A stretch of DNA of 22,528 bases from Candidatus Kuenenbacteria bacterium GW2011_GWA2_42_15 (GTDB lineage: Bacteria > Patescibacteriota > Patescibacteriia > UBA2196 > GWA2-42-15). The position numbers and the translations under genes are program-made. The notes under the pieces are model-generated. The model was not told where the DNA came from, ran no database searches, and was given only the letters and a program-made list of their open reading frames with translations. This document shows, piece after piece, positions 1 to 6,909 of this stretch. Position 1 is the first letter of the stretch. Every line of letters begins with the position of its first letter. Where the stretch lies: positions 1,671 to 24,198 of the forward strand of contig LCCW01000011.1 of the NCBI GenBank assembly GCA_000998185.1, written 5' to 3'.

Positions 1-920
1 TCAATGATTTTTTCTTTTTGCGCGGCGGTCATATTTTTAATCTTGGCATAAATTTGTTTATACGGCTCATGCGAATGACGGTAGAGCAAGCTGGCCACCA
101 ATTTGTTTTCCGCGGCGCGGTCATAGTCTACAATTTCCACCGGGTTAACCGATGCCGGAGCGTCAATCAAAGTATATTTAGCTAATACGGCCAACTCCTG
201 TTCTGTCTTTTGTAAATACTCATTGGCATTGGCGAATTTAATCAGCGTCGGGGTAATTTTCAAACTTTCTTCTTTGAGTCTCTCTCCGATCTTTTCCAAC
301 TCTTCCAGCGGATGTGATAAAAGTTTCACGATCGCGTGTTCCAGTTGTCTGGCGTTAACAGTCATACCAAGGTTGGTCAGAGTGGCGGTCGGCAAAAGAT
401 AGCGGGTATTGTCACACACCCGGGCTTTGGTAATGGCATTATAAACCTTTTCATTTTGCTCATTGTCTCTCGGATATTTTTTAACAATAAAATCACGCAT
501 AGATACATTCAGCCCGGTGTAAGCATCAAAAATATAGTTGAGCGTTGTTTCATAGTCACCAACGAATTCTGAAGACAGAATATTCCCTGGTTTGTAATAT
601 TTATCACGGTCAAAAATTTGGTAACGGGTGGATTTTTCCGTATATGAAGCCAGACGGTTGTCTTCAATGACTTTGGTGGCAAGGATAGAGACATTTTCAA
701 TGGCCAAATGCAGAGTGGCGTGCTCGGCAACTGATGAATGACCATAGCCAACCACCCATTTTTCGTGGAAATCAGCGGATTTTTCATCGGTCAATTCATC
801 CGCAATTGTTTTGAACGATTCGGGTGAGCGCGAACATTTGGCAAAGGCCACGGCCACCACTTCGGGCTTCAAGTGGTCAAGAGAATAAATATTGAGTTTG
901 TTGTTTTGTTCAGCGGACAT
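1..920 (-). CDS. thyX: ThyX-like FAD-dependent thymidylate synthase, long form, 3' end missing
   Basis: The reading frame opens at the ATG at 918-920 and stays open for 306 codons to the window edge, so the C-terminus is missing. ThyX makes dTMP from dUMP using methylenetetrahydrofolate and FAD/NAD(P)H. Residues 88-100 (NRLASYTEKSTRY) match the ThyX signature in a variant form: the usual RHR start is changed but R, S, E, S, R and Y are kept. GYGHSSVAEH (58-67) is the preceding helix region. Residues 174-195 (YLLP...TNLG...NARQLEH) match the substrate-binding end of the first domain. A second ThyX-like segment seems to begin near residue 265 (DYDRAAENKLVASLLYR), as in the roughly 500-residue two-domain relatives. 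The next gene upstream on the strand is dUTPase, which supplies dUMP. The family call is firm; catalytic activity of the variant motif is inferred. Confidence 0.85.
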   Translation of the reverse strand, partial: MSAEQNNKLNIYSLDHLKPEVVAVAFAKCSRSPESFKTIADELTDEKSADFHEKWVVGYGHSSVAEHATLHLAIENVSILATKVIEDNRLASYTEKSTRYQIFDRDKYYKPGNILSSEFVGDYETTLNYIFDAYTGLNVSMRDFIVKKYPRDNEQNEKVYNAITKARVCDNTRYLLPTATLTNLGMTVNARQLEHAIVKLLSHPLEELEKIGERLKEESLKITPTLIKFANANEYLQKTEQELAVLAKYTLIDAPASVNPVEIVDYDRAAENKLVASLLYRHSHEPYKQIYAKIKNMTAAQKEKII

Positions 921-1035
921 AAAATACAATTTTCAATTTTTAATTTTATAAATAAATTTTTAAATCTAAATTTTTAAACATTGAAAATTAGAATTTATTT
1001 AAAAATTAAAAAATTAAAAAATTAAAAATTATCTA
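921..1035. repeat. AT-rich spacer repeat between thyX and dut
   Basis: This spacer is almost entirely A/T and consists of reiterated units of the type AATTTTTAATTTTTAAA and its complement, arranged so the two halves can pair. The same type recurs at 6110-6180 and inside pgk at 12979-13029. No start codon, clear promoter or terminator stands out because almost any part resembles a -10 box. Confidence 0.6.
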
Positions 1036-1461
1036 CTATCTTCCCGTTGACCCAAATCTTCCCTCGCCCCGCGCGGATTCGGACAGTTGTTCAACCTCTT
1101 CCAGCTCGGCAATAACCACCGGGAAAATAACAAGCTGGGCGAGCTTATCGCCTTTTTTGATTTGATAAACTTCACTGCCCAAGTTGATTAAAATGACATT
1201 GTATTCACCCCTGTATCCGGCATCATAAACGCCGCCCATGACATGCACGCCGCCCCTAACCGGCAGACTGCCTCTATCTTTAATAATGGCCGCATAGCCG
1301 GTTTCAAAGTCTATGGCAAAACCGAGAAAGAACACCCGCCGTTCGTCTGCTTGCAATGCATAATCTTCCAACGAGCGTAAATCCAGCCCCACATCGCCAG
1401 GATGAGCATAAGAAGGCAGAACGGCTTCGGATTTTAATCTCTTGATTTTAATTTTAAGCAT
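1036..1461 (-). CDS. dut: dUTP diphosphatase (trimeric dUTPase)
   Basis: Hydrolyses dUTP to dUMP and pyrophosphate, keeping uracil out of DNA and feeding thymidylate synthesis. All five motifs of trimeric dUTPases are in order: I PGDVGLDL (21-28), II KDRGSL (61-66, a variant of PRSGL), III GGVYDAGYRGE (76-86, with the catalytic Asp region), IV GDKLAQLVI (104-112) and V RGEGRFGSTG (131-140, the C-terminal arm that closes on substrate). At 141 residues it is the normal length. It lies directly upstream of the ThyX-like gene on the same strand, so the two likely act in sequence (dUTP to dUMP to dTMP). Motif II is slightly divergent; a dCTP deaminase-like activity is less likely because motif V is intact. 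Confidence 0.93.
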   Translation of the reverse strand: MLKIKIKRLKSEAVLPSYAHPGDVGLDLRSLEDYALQADERRVFFLGFAIDFETGYAAIIKDRGSLPVRGGVHVMGGVYDAGYRGEYNVILINLGSEVYQIKKGDKLAQLVIFPVVIAELEEVEQLSESARGEGRFGSTGR

Positions 1462-1595
1462 ATTTAAAAATTTATTATCTTACCAATTCCTAATTCACCT
1501 AACTTCTAATGCCTAACAAAATGTCTAATACTTAAATGCCTAAATAATTACTCACCACATTTTAATTTTTAGAATTAGGCATTGAGAATTTTATT

Positions 1596-1612
1596 ATCAC
1601 CCTGCGGGTGAT
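1596..1612. repeat. short palindromic repeat, copy A
   Basis: ATCACCC-TGC-GGGTGAT is a perfect 7-bp stem with a 3-nt loop, followed by CCGCC. It is a member of a dispersed family with copies at 1670-1686 and 10757-10791 and, with C/G changes, twice inside pgk (13581-13597, 13655-13671). It lies in the 269-nt dut/pseudouridine-synthase spacer, which holds no gene. Confidence 0.75.
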
Positions 1613-1669
1613 CCGCCTTCGCCGAGCTTGAATAATCCACGCCGTATGTTGGCGAAGAAATTAGATATT

Positions 1670-1686
1670 ATCACCCTGCGGGCGAT
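1670..1686. repeat. short palindromic repeat, copy B
   Basis: ATCACCC-TGC-GGGCGAT is the same 7-bp stem/3-nt loop with one mismatch, 74 nt after copy A. The 74-nt spacing equals the unit length of the direct repeat inside pgk, although the flanking sequence here is not a clean duplicate. Confidence 0.65.
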
Positions 1687-1730
1687 CCCTGCCTGCCGCC
1701 TGCCACGGACAATAATAATTCACTGGGCGA

Positions 1731-2417
1731 TTAGGCGGAGAAATTAGAACTCTTCATCTCCCTGTATTCTCCATTCCTTATGTCGCCCAACTTGGTCTTG
1801 CCAATTCTAATTCTAATGAGATCCGCTACTTTGTAACCGCAGGCTTGAACCATACGGCGAATTTGTCTTTTCCAACCCTGATGGATAACAAGAGAAATTT
1901 TAATTGGGCTGGTTTTTTTAATATTATCAACCTTGGCTATCCCCTCTTCCAATTTAATCCCGCGCTTTAGTCCTAAGAGCAAAGCTGACATTATTTCTTT
2001 GTCCAAGGTTACCAAATATTCTTTTTCATGCTCAAACTTGGGATGAGTCAGGCGATAAGTCAAATCGCCGTCGTTGGTTAAAATTATGAGTCCGCGGCTG
2101 TCTTTGTCCAGCCGGCCGACTGGCCAAACCTTGGGAATCTTTGGCACTAAATCAACCACCCTTTTGGATGCGTGAACATCGCTCACAGTACAGACATAGC
2201 CAATGGGCTTATTGACTAAATAATAAACTTTTTTGCCAGCGCTGCCAAGCGGCTGGCCAGCTACCGTTATTTGGTCTTCGGCTGGATCAATTTTGGCTCC
2301 AAGAACGGCAGCTTGACCGTTAACTTTAACTTGGCCGGCGCGAATCAGCCCTTCGGCTTTGCGGCGCGAACACCGTCCTGACCTGGCAATGGCTTGAGTA
2401 AGATTTATTATGGCCAT
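1731..2417 (-). CDS. rRNA pseudouridine synthase, RsuA/RluB family
   Basis: Isomerises a uridine in ribosomal RNA to pseudouridine. Residues 1-55 form an S4 RNA-binding domain (INLTQAIARSGRCSRRKAE). The catalytic domain follows, with YYLVNKPIG (65-73), the family motif GRLDKDSRGL (101-110) carrying the catalytic Asp104, and LTNDGDL just after. The C-terminal part has HQGWKRQIRRM, the conserved RQIRRM region. Length (228) is normal. Family members modify 16S U516 (RsuA) or 23S positions (RluB/E/F); the S4 domain and overall form favour RluB-like, but the target cannot be read from sequence. The start ATG is 10 nt downstream of a strong hairpin (2428-2454). Confidence 0.9.
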   Translation of the reverse strand: MAIINLTQAIARSGRCSRRKAEGLIRAGQVKVNGQAAVLGAKIDPAEDQITVAGQPLGSAGKKVYYLVNKPIGYVCTVSDVHASKRVVDLVPKIPKVWPVGRLDKDSRGLIILTNDGDLTYRLTHPKFEHEKEYLVTLDKEIMSALLLGLKRGIKLEEGIAKVDNIKKTSPIKISLVIHQGWKRQIRRMVQACGYKVADLIRIRIGKTKLGDIRNGEYREMKSSNFSA

Positions 2418-2427
2418 AAGTGAGCAT

Positions 2428-2454
2428 AAAAGCGCTCGTTGGCAAAGCGCTTTT
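2428..2454 (-). terminator. hairpin between winged-helix gene and pseudouridine synthase
   Basis: AAAAGCGCT and AGCGCTTTT form a perfect 9-bp stem around a 9-nt loop, ending in TTTT on the minus strand. It can act as an intrinsic terminator for the gene ending at 2489, or as a 5' leader hairpin 10 nt before the pseudouridine synthase start codon. The short U-tract makes termination moderate at best. Confidence 0.55.
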
Positions 2455-2488
2455 GTAAAATAAAATTAAATCATTTGGCGACGGGCCG

Positions 2489-3091
2489 CTATCTTCTCTT
2501 GTCAAGCACAACGATTTTTTTGCTTTCCATAATCTCAAATAAAAATTTATCAGTCATGACATTGCGGTAGTTGAACTCACTCTGACTCATAATGGAATAA
2601 CGCAATGGGTGTTCCAAATCTCTTTCCAATCCGCCGATCAGTCGTTTGATTTTATTTTTATCAACGCTGCCCATAATAAGGATATCGGTCCTGGCGCGCT
2701 GATTACCGACAAAGATGCCGGAGAGCACCAGAAGTTTGATGCCTTTTTCCAATTTTATTTTTTCCAAAAGTTCTTTGTCGGCCAAAATTTTGGCGCGGGT
2801 AATCAGATTCAGAAGCTCATTGTAAAGCAGCTGGTCTTTATTGACCTGATAATATTTTCTTTTTTCCCGCGCCTCTTTAGTCCGCTCTATTTCAGGAAGG
2901 TCTAAAGAATCCAGCGGGACCGACTTGATAATCTCCAACTCTTCCAGATTAATCACTTCTCTTCTGACGGAATTAAGATTTTCCTTTATCTCGCGGCTAA
3001 TGCCTCTAATGTAAAAACAGCTCTCCGAATTATCAAAAAAGAGGTTTAACAGTTTGACTCTGGTTTTGGAACCGAACAGATTTTCTAACAT
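2489..3091 (-). CDS. winged-helix protein with degenerate nucleotidyltransferase-like C-terminal domain
   Basis: Two-part protein of 200 residues. Residues 1-75 look like a winged helix-turn-helix (LFGSKTRVKLLNLFF, then YIRGISREIKENLNSVRREV as recognition region). Residues 110-200 resemble the small nucleotidyltransferase fold (LLVLSGIF...RTDILIMG...), but the GS..RG..SDxD catalytic pattern is not intact, so this half is probably a non-catalytic sensor. Such HTH-plus-pseudo-transferase proteins recur in Patescibacteria as presumed regulators; their ligands are not known to me. The frame is open further upstream to 3154, but those 21 codons (MRRAGKPGNDKRE...) overlap repeat-like spacer sequence, so the start is placed at the ATG before LENLFGS. 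It lies divergently from the large membrane protein at 3488, which it might regulate (inference). Confidence 0.65.
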   Translation of the reverse strand: MLENLFGSKTRVKLLNLFFDNSESCFYIRGISREIKENLNSVRREVINLEELEIIKSVPLDSLDLPEIERTKEAREKRKYYQVNKDQLLYNELLNLITRAKILADKELLEKIKLEKGIKLLVLSGIFVGNQRARTDILIMGSVDKNKIKRLIGGLERDLEHPLRYSIMSQSEFNYRNVMTDKFLFEIMESKKIVVLDKRR

Positions 3092-3264
3092 ACTGCAAAT
3101 TATGAATTTGGGGCTTTCGCGTTTGTCATTCCCAGGCTTGCCTGCCCGCCGCATTGGTGGGACCCGAACATCCAGTTCTTAAAACATTTTTCCGTTTTTG
3201 CCCTTAGGGGCAAACTGCCCGCTAAGGCAGCTTGCGCCGATGCAATAAAAAGAAATTCCCCCCG

Positions 3265-3321
3265 TGTGATATTTTGGCGGATATTTCTGAATCCCTGCCT
3301 TAACCGCCAAAACCTGTCACA
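3265..3321. other. interrupted inverted repeat (possible operator or RNA hairpin)
   Basis: TTTTGGCGG (3272-3280) pairs perfectly with CCGCCAAAA (3304-3312) across a 23-nt loop. Outer arms TGTGA (3265-3269) and TCACA (3317-3321) extend the stem past a small internal loop. It sits about 105 nt upstream of the -35 box of the plus-strand gene. It has no U-tract, so it is not an intrinsic terminator. Confidence 0.5.
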
Positions 3322-3426
3322 ATGATGATTGCGGCTGGGATGAATGAATTGGAAAACGAATTTTAACAGCAGTTCCGATAAATCTAGCGGTAATGTAAGA
3401 TATTATCATTATAATATATAACGGGT

Positions 3427-3455
3427 TTGTTGTAAAATGAAAAAATTGCTATACT
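3427..3455 (+). promoter_or_regulatory. sigma-70-type promoter for the PPM-like membrane protein
   Basis: TTGTTG (3427-3432), a 17-nt spacer and TATACT (3450-3455) predict a start near 3462, giving a short leader of about 26 nt before the ATG at 3488. The same TTGTTG -35 box with a 17-nt spacer recurs at 19651-19628. Confidence 0.65.
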
Positions 3456-3487
3456 AAAATTAGAGAAACTATCTAATAATTTTTAAT

Positions 3488-5551
3488 ATGAACTACCAAC
3501 TCAAAGCCGATAAGCTCACCGTAAAAAACACCAAGGGCAACAACCAATCATACAGCTACCTTGCTCCGCTTAACCTGGCGGAGGAGAGCGGCTTGGGACA
3601 GCTTTTCATTATCGCGGAAATCAGATCAAAAGAAAAAAAAGTGCCGGCTATTTTGGAACAAATCGTTCAAGAATTGAGTGAATACTATTATCACTCTCCG
3701 ACCAAAAACGCCGAGGCGGCGCTGGAAACGACCTGCCAGTATTTTAATGAAAACATCGCCGATATCAGTCAAAAAAACTGGCAATGGCTGAAAGAAAAAA
3801 TAAGTACTATTATCGCGACTGTCCAAGACGACTGTTTGTCTTTGAGTAATTATAATAATATAAAAATTTGGCTGGTGCGTGAAGGAAAAGTCCACGACAT
3901 TTCCGGCGCGGACAACAACGGCAAAAAAACAGCCGCGGCCAAAAAAATATTGAGCCAAATTATCACGGGTCAGCTGGAAAATAATGACATTCTCTTACTT
4001 TCCAACGCCACGATTTTTAATTATTTCTCCGAAGAAAAAATCAAAAAGACCATCACGACTCTGGCGCCCACCCAGGCTTGCGCTTTTTTGAAAAACACCC
4101 TTTTGGATTATAAAGTAACGGCTGATTTCAGCACGATTATCGTAAAATTCGTAAGCTACAAAAAAAACGAGCGCGAGGCAATGGAGACGGCCCACATCAA
4201 TATTCTCCAAAATGCGGAAATGGAGGATCGTTTGAACCAAAAAGGCGGCTGGCGCTTGACTGGACTGGTTAAAGACGCACTGTCAAAAATAAAAATATCT
4301 TTGGGCAGCAAGACGGAGCGGGCCAAAACCGCGATCACAAAAAATGTCTTGGCAAAAATCAAAAAAAATCAGGACAAAACCCAACAGAAGAAGACAGCGA
4401 CTGACTGGCGCTCCAAACTGGGTTTTAGCGGGAGCCAGACGGCAGTCCCGACGAATTGGCTCAAAAAATTGCGGCTGAGAGAGTATCGTTTGATAATTTT
4501 TATTATTATTGTGGCGATAATTTTTGCCGGCAGCCTGAAAATTATCGGCGATAAAAAAACAGAACGGGCGCAAAGCCAGAAAATAGAAACGGCCATTGCT
4601 GACCTTAAAGACAAACTAAATTCGGTGGAAGCGGCTATGATTTACAAAGACGAAGCCAAGGCTGAGCAACTGTTGGCCGAAGCCAAAAATCTTTTAGCTA
4701 ATTTTACCTATAAACAAAACAATAGCGGCGCTGATTATGAACAGCTTGTAAAACAAGCCGCCGAGATGACGAATAAGGTCTATAAACTTGAAAGAATAAA
4801 AAATGAAGGCTATTTTTCCAAGTTGCCGGAAACCGTAGTGCCAACCGGCAATTTGGTCTGGTCAGACAATTTTTTGTATTTTGTCAGCGGGGCGACAGCT
4901 TATAAAATAAACGGCAACGACGGCGTTGTCAATCAGGCAGTGGTCTTGAGCGGCCCGATCAATAAAATAATGGCCCCTGACAATAAACAATTGATTTTTT
5001 ACGGCAACGGCAATGAAATATTTTTTTGGAATAAAAAGCAAACAACAGTGCAAAAGAAAATCTTAACAATACCCGACAACGACAAAGCGGTTGACGCGGC
5101 TATTTACAGTCAAAAATTTTATCTCCTGGGTGAAAAAAATATTTACAATTACAACTACAGCAACGGCGATTACGGCAACGGCGTCAAGTGGCTGAAAGAA
5201 GAAACCAGCATTGCCGGCAACACTGCTATTGCCGTTGACGGCAATGTCTGGCTCTCGGCCGCGGGCGGAGAAATCAACCGCTTGTTCAAGGGCAAAAAAG
5301 AAAAATTCACTTTGAGCGGCTTGTATGAGCCAATCAGCCAAGCAACGATAATTTACGCCAAAGACGGTCTGAACAACCTTTACCTTTTGGATAAAGAAAA
5401 AAATAGAATCACCGTCGCCAACAAACAGGGCAAGGTAACACGGCAGATACTGGGCGACAATCTGGACAAAATAGTCGCGCTCGCGCCAAGCGACAATGAA
5501 AAAGAATTGTATATTTTGACGGCAAAGGGCGTTTATAAATTCGGGCTGTAG
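3488..5551 (+). CDS. membrane protein: PPM-like domain, TM helix, coiled coil, propeller-like C-terminus
   Basis: A 687-residue protein, the only plus-strand gene of the window. Residues 1-225 have the layout of a PP2C/PPM phosphatase-like domain (GQLFIIAEIRSKEK..., NNDILLLSNATIFNYFSEEKI, ADFSTIIVKF near the end), but the acidic metal-binding DG and DN residues are not evident, so it may be a pseudophosphatase. A lysine-rich linker (225-325) leads to one membrane helix at about 331-352 (YRLIIFIIIVAIIFAGSLKI). Then comes a charged coiled coil (355-410) and about 270 residues of repeated beta-rich segments (FYLLGEKNIYNYN, NLYLLDKEKNRITVAN, ELYILTAKGVYKFG) like a beta-propeller. With the N-terminus inside, the propeller would be outside. 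It may couple an external or envelope contact to an internal partner (inference). It ends at a two-way terminator facing rplL. Confidence 0.75.
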   Translation: MNYQLKADKLTVKNTKGNNQSYSYLAPLNLAEESGLGQLFIIAEIRSKEKKVPAILEQIVQELSEYYYHSPTKNAEAALETTCQYFNENIADISQKNWQWLKEKISTIIATVQDDCLSLSNYNNIKIWLVREGKVHDISGADNNGKKTAAAKKILSQIITGQLENNDILLLSNATIFNYFSEEKIKKTITTLAPTQACAFLKNTLLDYKVTADFSTIIVKFVSYKKNEREAMETAHINILQNAEMEDRLNQKGGWRLTGLVKDALSKIKISLGSKTERAKTAITKNVLAKIKKNQDKTQQKKTATDWRSKLGFSGSQTAVPTNWLKKLRLREYRLIIFIIIVAIIFAGSLKIIGDKKTERAQSQKIETAIADLKDKLNSVEAAMIYKDEAKAEQLLAEAKNLLANFTYKQNNSGADYEQLVKQAAEMTNKVYKLERIKNEGYFSKLPETVVPTGNLVWSDNFLYFVSGATAYKINGNDGVVNQAVVLSGPINKIMAPDNKQLIFYGNGNEIFFWNKKQTTVQKKILTIPDNDKAVDAAIYSQKFYLLGEKNIYNYNYSNGDYGNGVKWLKEETSIAGNTAIAVDGNVWLSAAGGEINRLFKGKKEKFTLSGLYEPISQATIIYAKDGLNNLYLLDKEKNRITVANKQGKVTRQILGDNLDKIVALAPSDNEKELYILTAKGVYKFGL

Positions 5552-5592
5552 ACTGGCTAACCGTAAAAAAATAATACAAGTCAAACTGAACA

Positions 5593-5624
5593 AAAAAACA
5601 TTCCGCTTTGGCAGAATGTTTTTT
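5593..5624. terminator. bidirectional intrinsic terminator
   Basis: AAAAAACATTC (5593-5603) pairs with GAATGTTTTTT (5614-5624) around a 10-nt loop that can pair further through GC/GC. The T-run on the plus strand and the A-run, read as a U-tract, on the minus strand serve both converging genes: the 3488-5551 gene and rplL, whose stop lies 10 nt away. Confidence 0.9.
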
Positions 5625-5634
5625 GCTGAAAAAT

Positions 5635-6039
5635 TTACTTCAGGGTGACTTTGGCGCCGGCTGTTTCCAATTTCTTTTTAATCTCTTCAGCTTCTTCTTT
5701 TTTGGCGCCGACTTTAACCACAATAGGACCGGCTTCAGTCATATCCTTAGCTTCTTTCAATCCTTTGCCGGTAACTTCACGTAAGACTTTAATAACGCCG
5801 ATTTTGTTTTCACCGGTGAGAGTCAGCTCCACATCAAACTCGCTTTTTTCTTCAACCGGAGCGGCGGCACCGGCTGGAGCGGCGGCCATCATCATGGGAG
5901 CAACGGCGGAAACGCCAAATTTATCTTCCAAAATTTTCACGAGCTCGGATAAATCAAGGACAGACATCTTTTCAACGGTTGCCACAATTGATTTGAATTT
6001 CTCCGGCACTTCAACAACGGTTTTTTGTTCATCAGACAT
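5635..6039 (-). CDS. rplL: 50S ribosomal protein L7/L12
   Basis: Stalk protein that recruits and activates translational GTPases; dimers sit on L10. Residues 10-48 are the N-terminal dimerisation and L10-binding helices ([20 protein letters not shown]). Residues 49-63 are the Ala/Pro/Met-rich hinge ([13 protein letters not shown]). Residues 66-134 are the globular C-terminal domain with the conserved [20 protein letters not shown] region and the terminal VTLK. At 134 residues it is slightly longer than the usual 120-125, mainly at the N-terminus. AAAGGT lies at a good ribosome-binding distance from the ATG. It follows rplJ on the same strand after a long 189-nt spacer. Confidence 0.98.
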   Translation of the reverse strand: MSDEQKTVVEVPEKFKSIVATVEKMSVLDLSELVKILEDKFGVSAVAPMMMAAAPAGAAAPVEEKSEFDVELTLTGENKIGVIKVLREVTGKGLKEAKDMTEAGPIVVKVGAKKEEAEEIKKKLETAGAKVTLK

Positions 6040-6109
6040 ATATTACCTTTTTTTAACGCAACTTAGACAACACCATGGGTTGAGTTAATTAGATTATTAG
6101 TTTAATAAC

Positions 6110-6180
6110 AGTTATTAATAAATTTTTAATTTCAAATTTTTAATTTTTAAATAATTTTTATTGACTAAATTTTTAAATTC
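6110..6180. repeat. AT-rich spacer repeat between rplJ and rplL
   Basis: Reiterated AATTTTTAATTTTTAAAT-type sequence of the same family as 921-1035 and the insertion in pgk (12979-13029). It fills most of an unusually long gap between two genes that are normally close, and a related AT-rich run reaches the end of rplJ. Confidence 0.6.
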
Positions 6181-6228
6181 AAACGCTTCGCCTCATATTA
6201 TTAATTCGCCTAGTTCAAAACTCAATAA

Positions 6229-6693
6229 TTAAAAATTGACGAAACCTGTAATCGGAGCTTTGATGGCGCTAACGGTTTTGGCAATGAGCTCGTCTCTCCC
6301 GGGTAGTTTGGCCAGCGCTTTAACTTTGTCCGCGGCAATCCACTGATTTTCTAAAATACCGCCGGCAAAACTGACCATTTGGTTGTCTTTGATAAAACTA
6401 TCCAAGACCTTGGCCGGAGCGACCTCGTCTTTGGCGGAAACAGCCAGAGAAACATTGCCTTTTAAATTATCAATTTTATCTTCCGGATAACCCAACTCCC
6501 TAAAAGCTTTCTTGAGCAAGGTTTTTTTGACCACTGAATATTCAATGCCTTCCTCGTAAAGCTTGCTTCTGAAAACGCGATCGGACTGAACCTTGAGACC
6601 GGAAAAAACAGTCAGGACTGCGCCTTTGCCGTTCCTTAAGCTCTTGATTAAATTGTCTAATACTTCTTTCTTTTGTTGTCTGGACTTTGGCAT
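6229..6693 (-). CDS. rplJ: 50S ribosomal protein L10, C-terminus shortened
   Basis: Anchors L7/L12 dimers to the ribosome. The start is the ATG before PKSRQQKKEVL; the frame extends 37 codons upstream, but that part is the L10 leader, not protein. The globular domain is intact: VLTVFSGLKVQSDR, the VVKKTLLKKAF helix, and GNVSLAVSAKDEVAPAKVL. It ends RDELIAKTVSAIKAPITGFVNF at residue 154. E. coli L10 is 165 residues, and in the family the segment after this point continues as the helix that binds L12 dimers. Here the frame stops as it runs into an AT-rich repeat-like stretch, so at least about 12 residues of that helix appear to be lost. No other frame downstream restores a similar helix. Function presumably remains, since the gene is essential and its promoter and leader are intact. 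Confidence 0.93.
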   Translation of the reverse strand: MPKSRQQKKEVLDNLIKSLRNGKGAVLTVFSGLKVQSDRVFRSKLYEEGIEYSVVKKTLLKKAFRELGYPEDKIDNLKGNVSLAVSAKDEVAPAKVLDSFIKDNQMVSFAGGILENQWIAADKVKALAKLPGRDELIAKTVSAIKAPITGFVNF

Positions 6694-6845
6694 AGTTTTG
6701 ACTTTAAAAAAATAAAAAACTGCGGACAAGCCACAGGGTAAAATATTGGCCAATATTGGATAATTTTTGACCATAATCTTTACCTCGGCAGGATTTATGT
6801 TCATTTTACTGAAGCACCGGCTATCTCGGGCAAAACTACATTGTT
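6694..6845 (-). ncRNA. ribosomal protein L10 leader (autoregulatory 5' UTR)
   Basis: About 150 nt of leader between the predicted start near 6845 and the rplJ ATG. On the minus strand it has AGCCGGTGCTTC (6811-6822) and, about 18 nt later, CCTGCCGAGGTAAAG (6778-6792), which match the conserved parts of the L10 leader family, where the L10-L12 complex binds its own mRNA. It ends in the intrinsic terminator at 6706-6736, consistent with attenuation. The in-frame ATG upstream of rplJ is inside this leader. The match is from memory of the consensus; a covariance search was not run. Confidence 0.75.
6706..6736 (-). terminator. attenuator in the L10 leader
   Basis: On the minus strand CTGTGG, a 5-nt loop and CCGCAG form a 6-bp stem (one G-U pair), followed by TTTTTTATTTTTTT. 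It lies 12 nt before the rplJ start codon, so it can switch off rplJ-rplL when excess L10/L12 binds upstream. Confidence 0.8.
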
Positions 6846-6851
6846 AAAACA

Positions 6852-6880
6852 ATTGTAGCAAATGCCGTTGCCTCTGTCAA
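6852..6880 (-). promoter_or_regulatory. sigma-70-type promoter of rplJ-rplL
   Basis: On the minus strand, TTGACA (perfect -35), a 17-nt spacer and TACAAT (-10 with one change). It lies 30-58 nt after the mltG stop and starts the leader near 6845. Confidence 0.88.
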
Positions 6881-6909
6881 ATGCGATCGCTGCTGCGCTG
6901 GCGGATAAG

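Larger units (their letters stand above)
3092..3487. other. divergent intergenic region
   Basis: A 396-nt spacer between two divergent genes with no credible ORF. It holds small inverted repeats near 3209-3235 (TTTGCCC/GGGCAAA and CTGCC/GGCAG), a longer stem at 3265-3321, an AT-rich stretch with TATAAT-like sequence near 3410, and the promoter at 3427-3455. The part next to the winged-helix gene has GC-rich, repeat-like sequence. Confidence 0.6.

Noticed and set aside
3092..3154. 21-codon N-terminal extension of the winged-helix protein
   Set aside because: The extension is read from repeat-like spacer sequence; the winged helix starts cleanly at LENLFGS.
3150..3180. GTTCGGGTCCCACC as the end of a tRNA gene
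   Set aside because: The 5-bp T-stem does not pair and no acceptor or anticodon arm is found upstream.
6694..6804. 37 extra N-terminal codons for L10
   Set aside because: The stretch is the L10 leader with its attenuator; family L10 starts at the PKSRQQKKEVL methionine.
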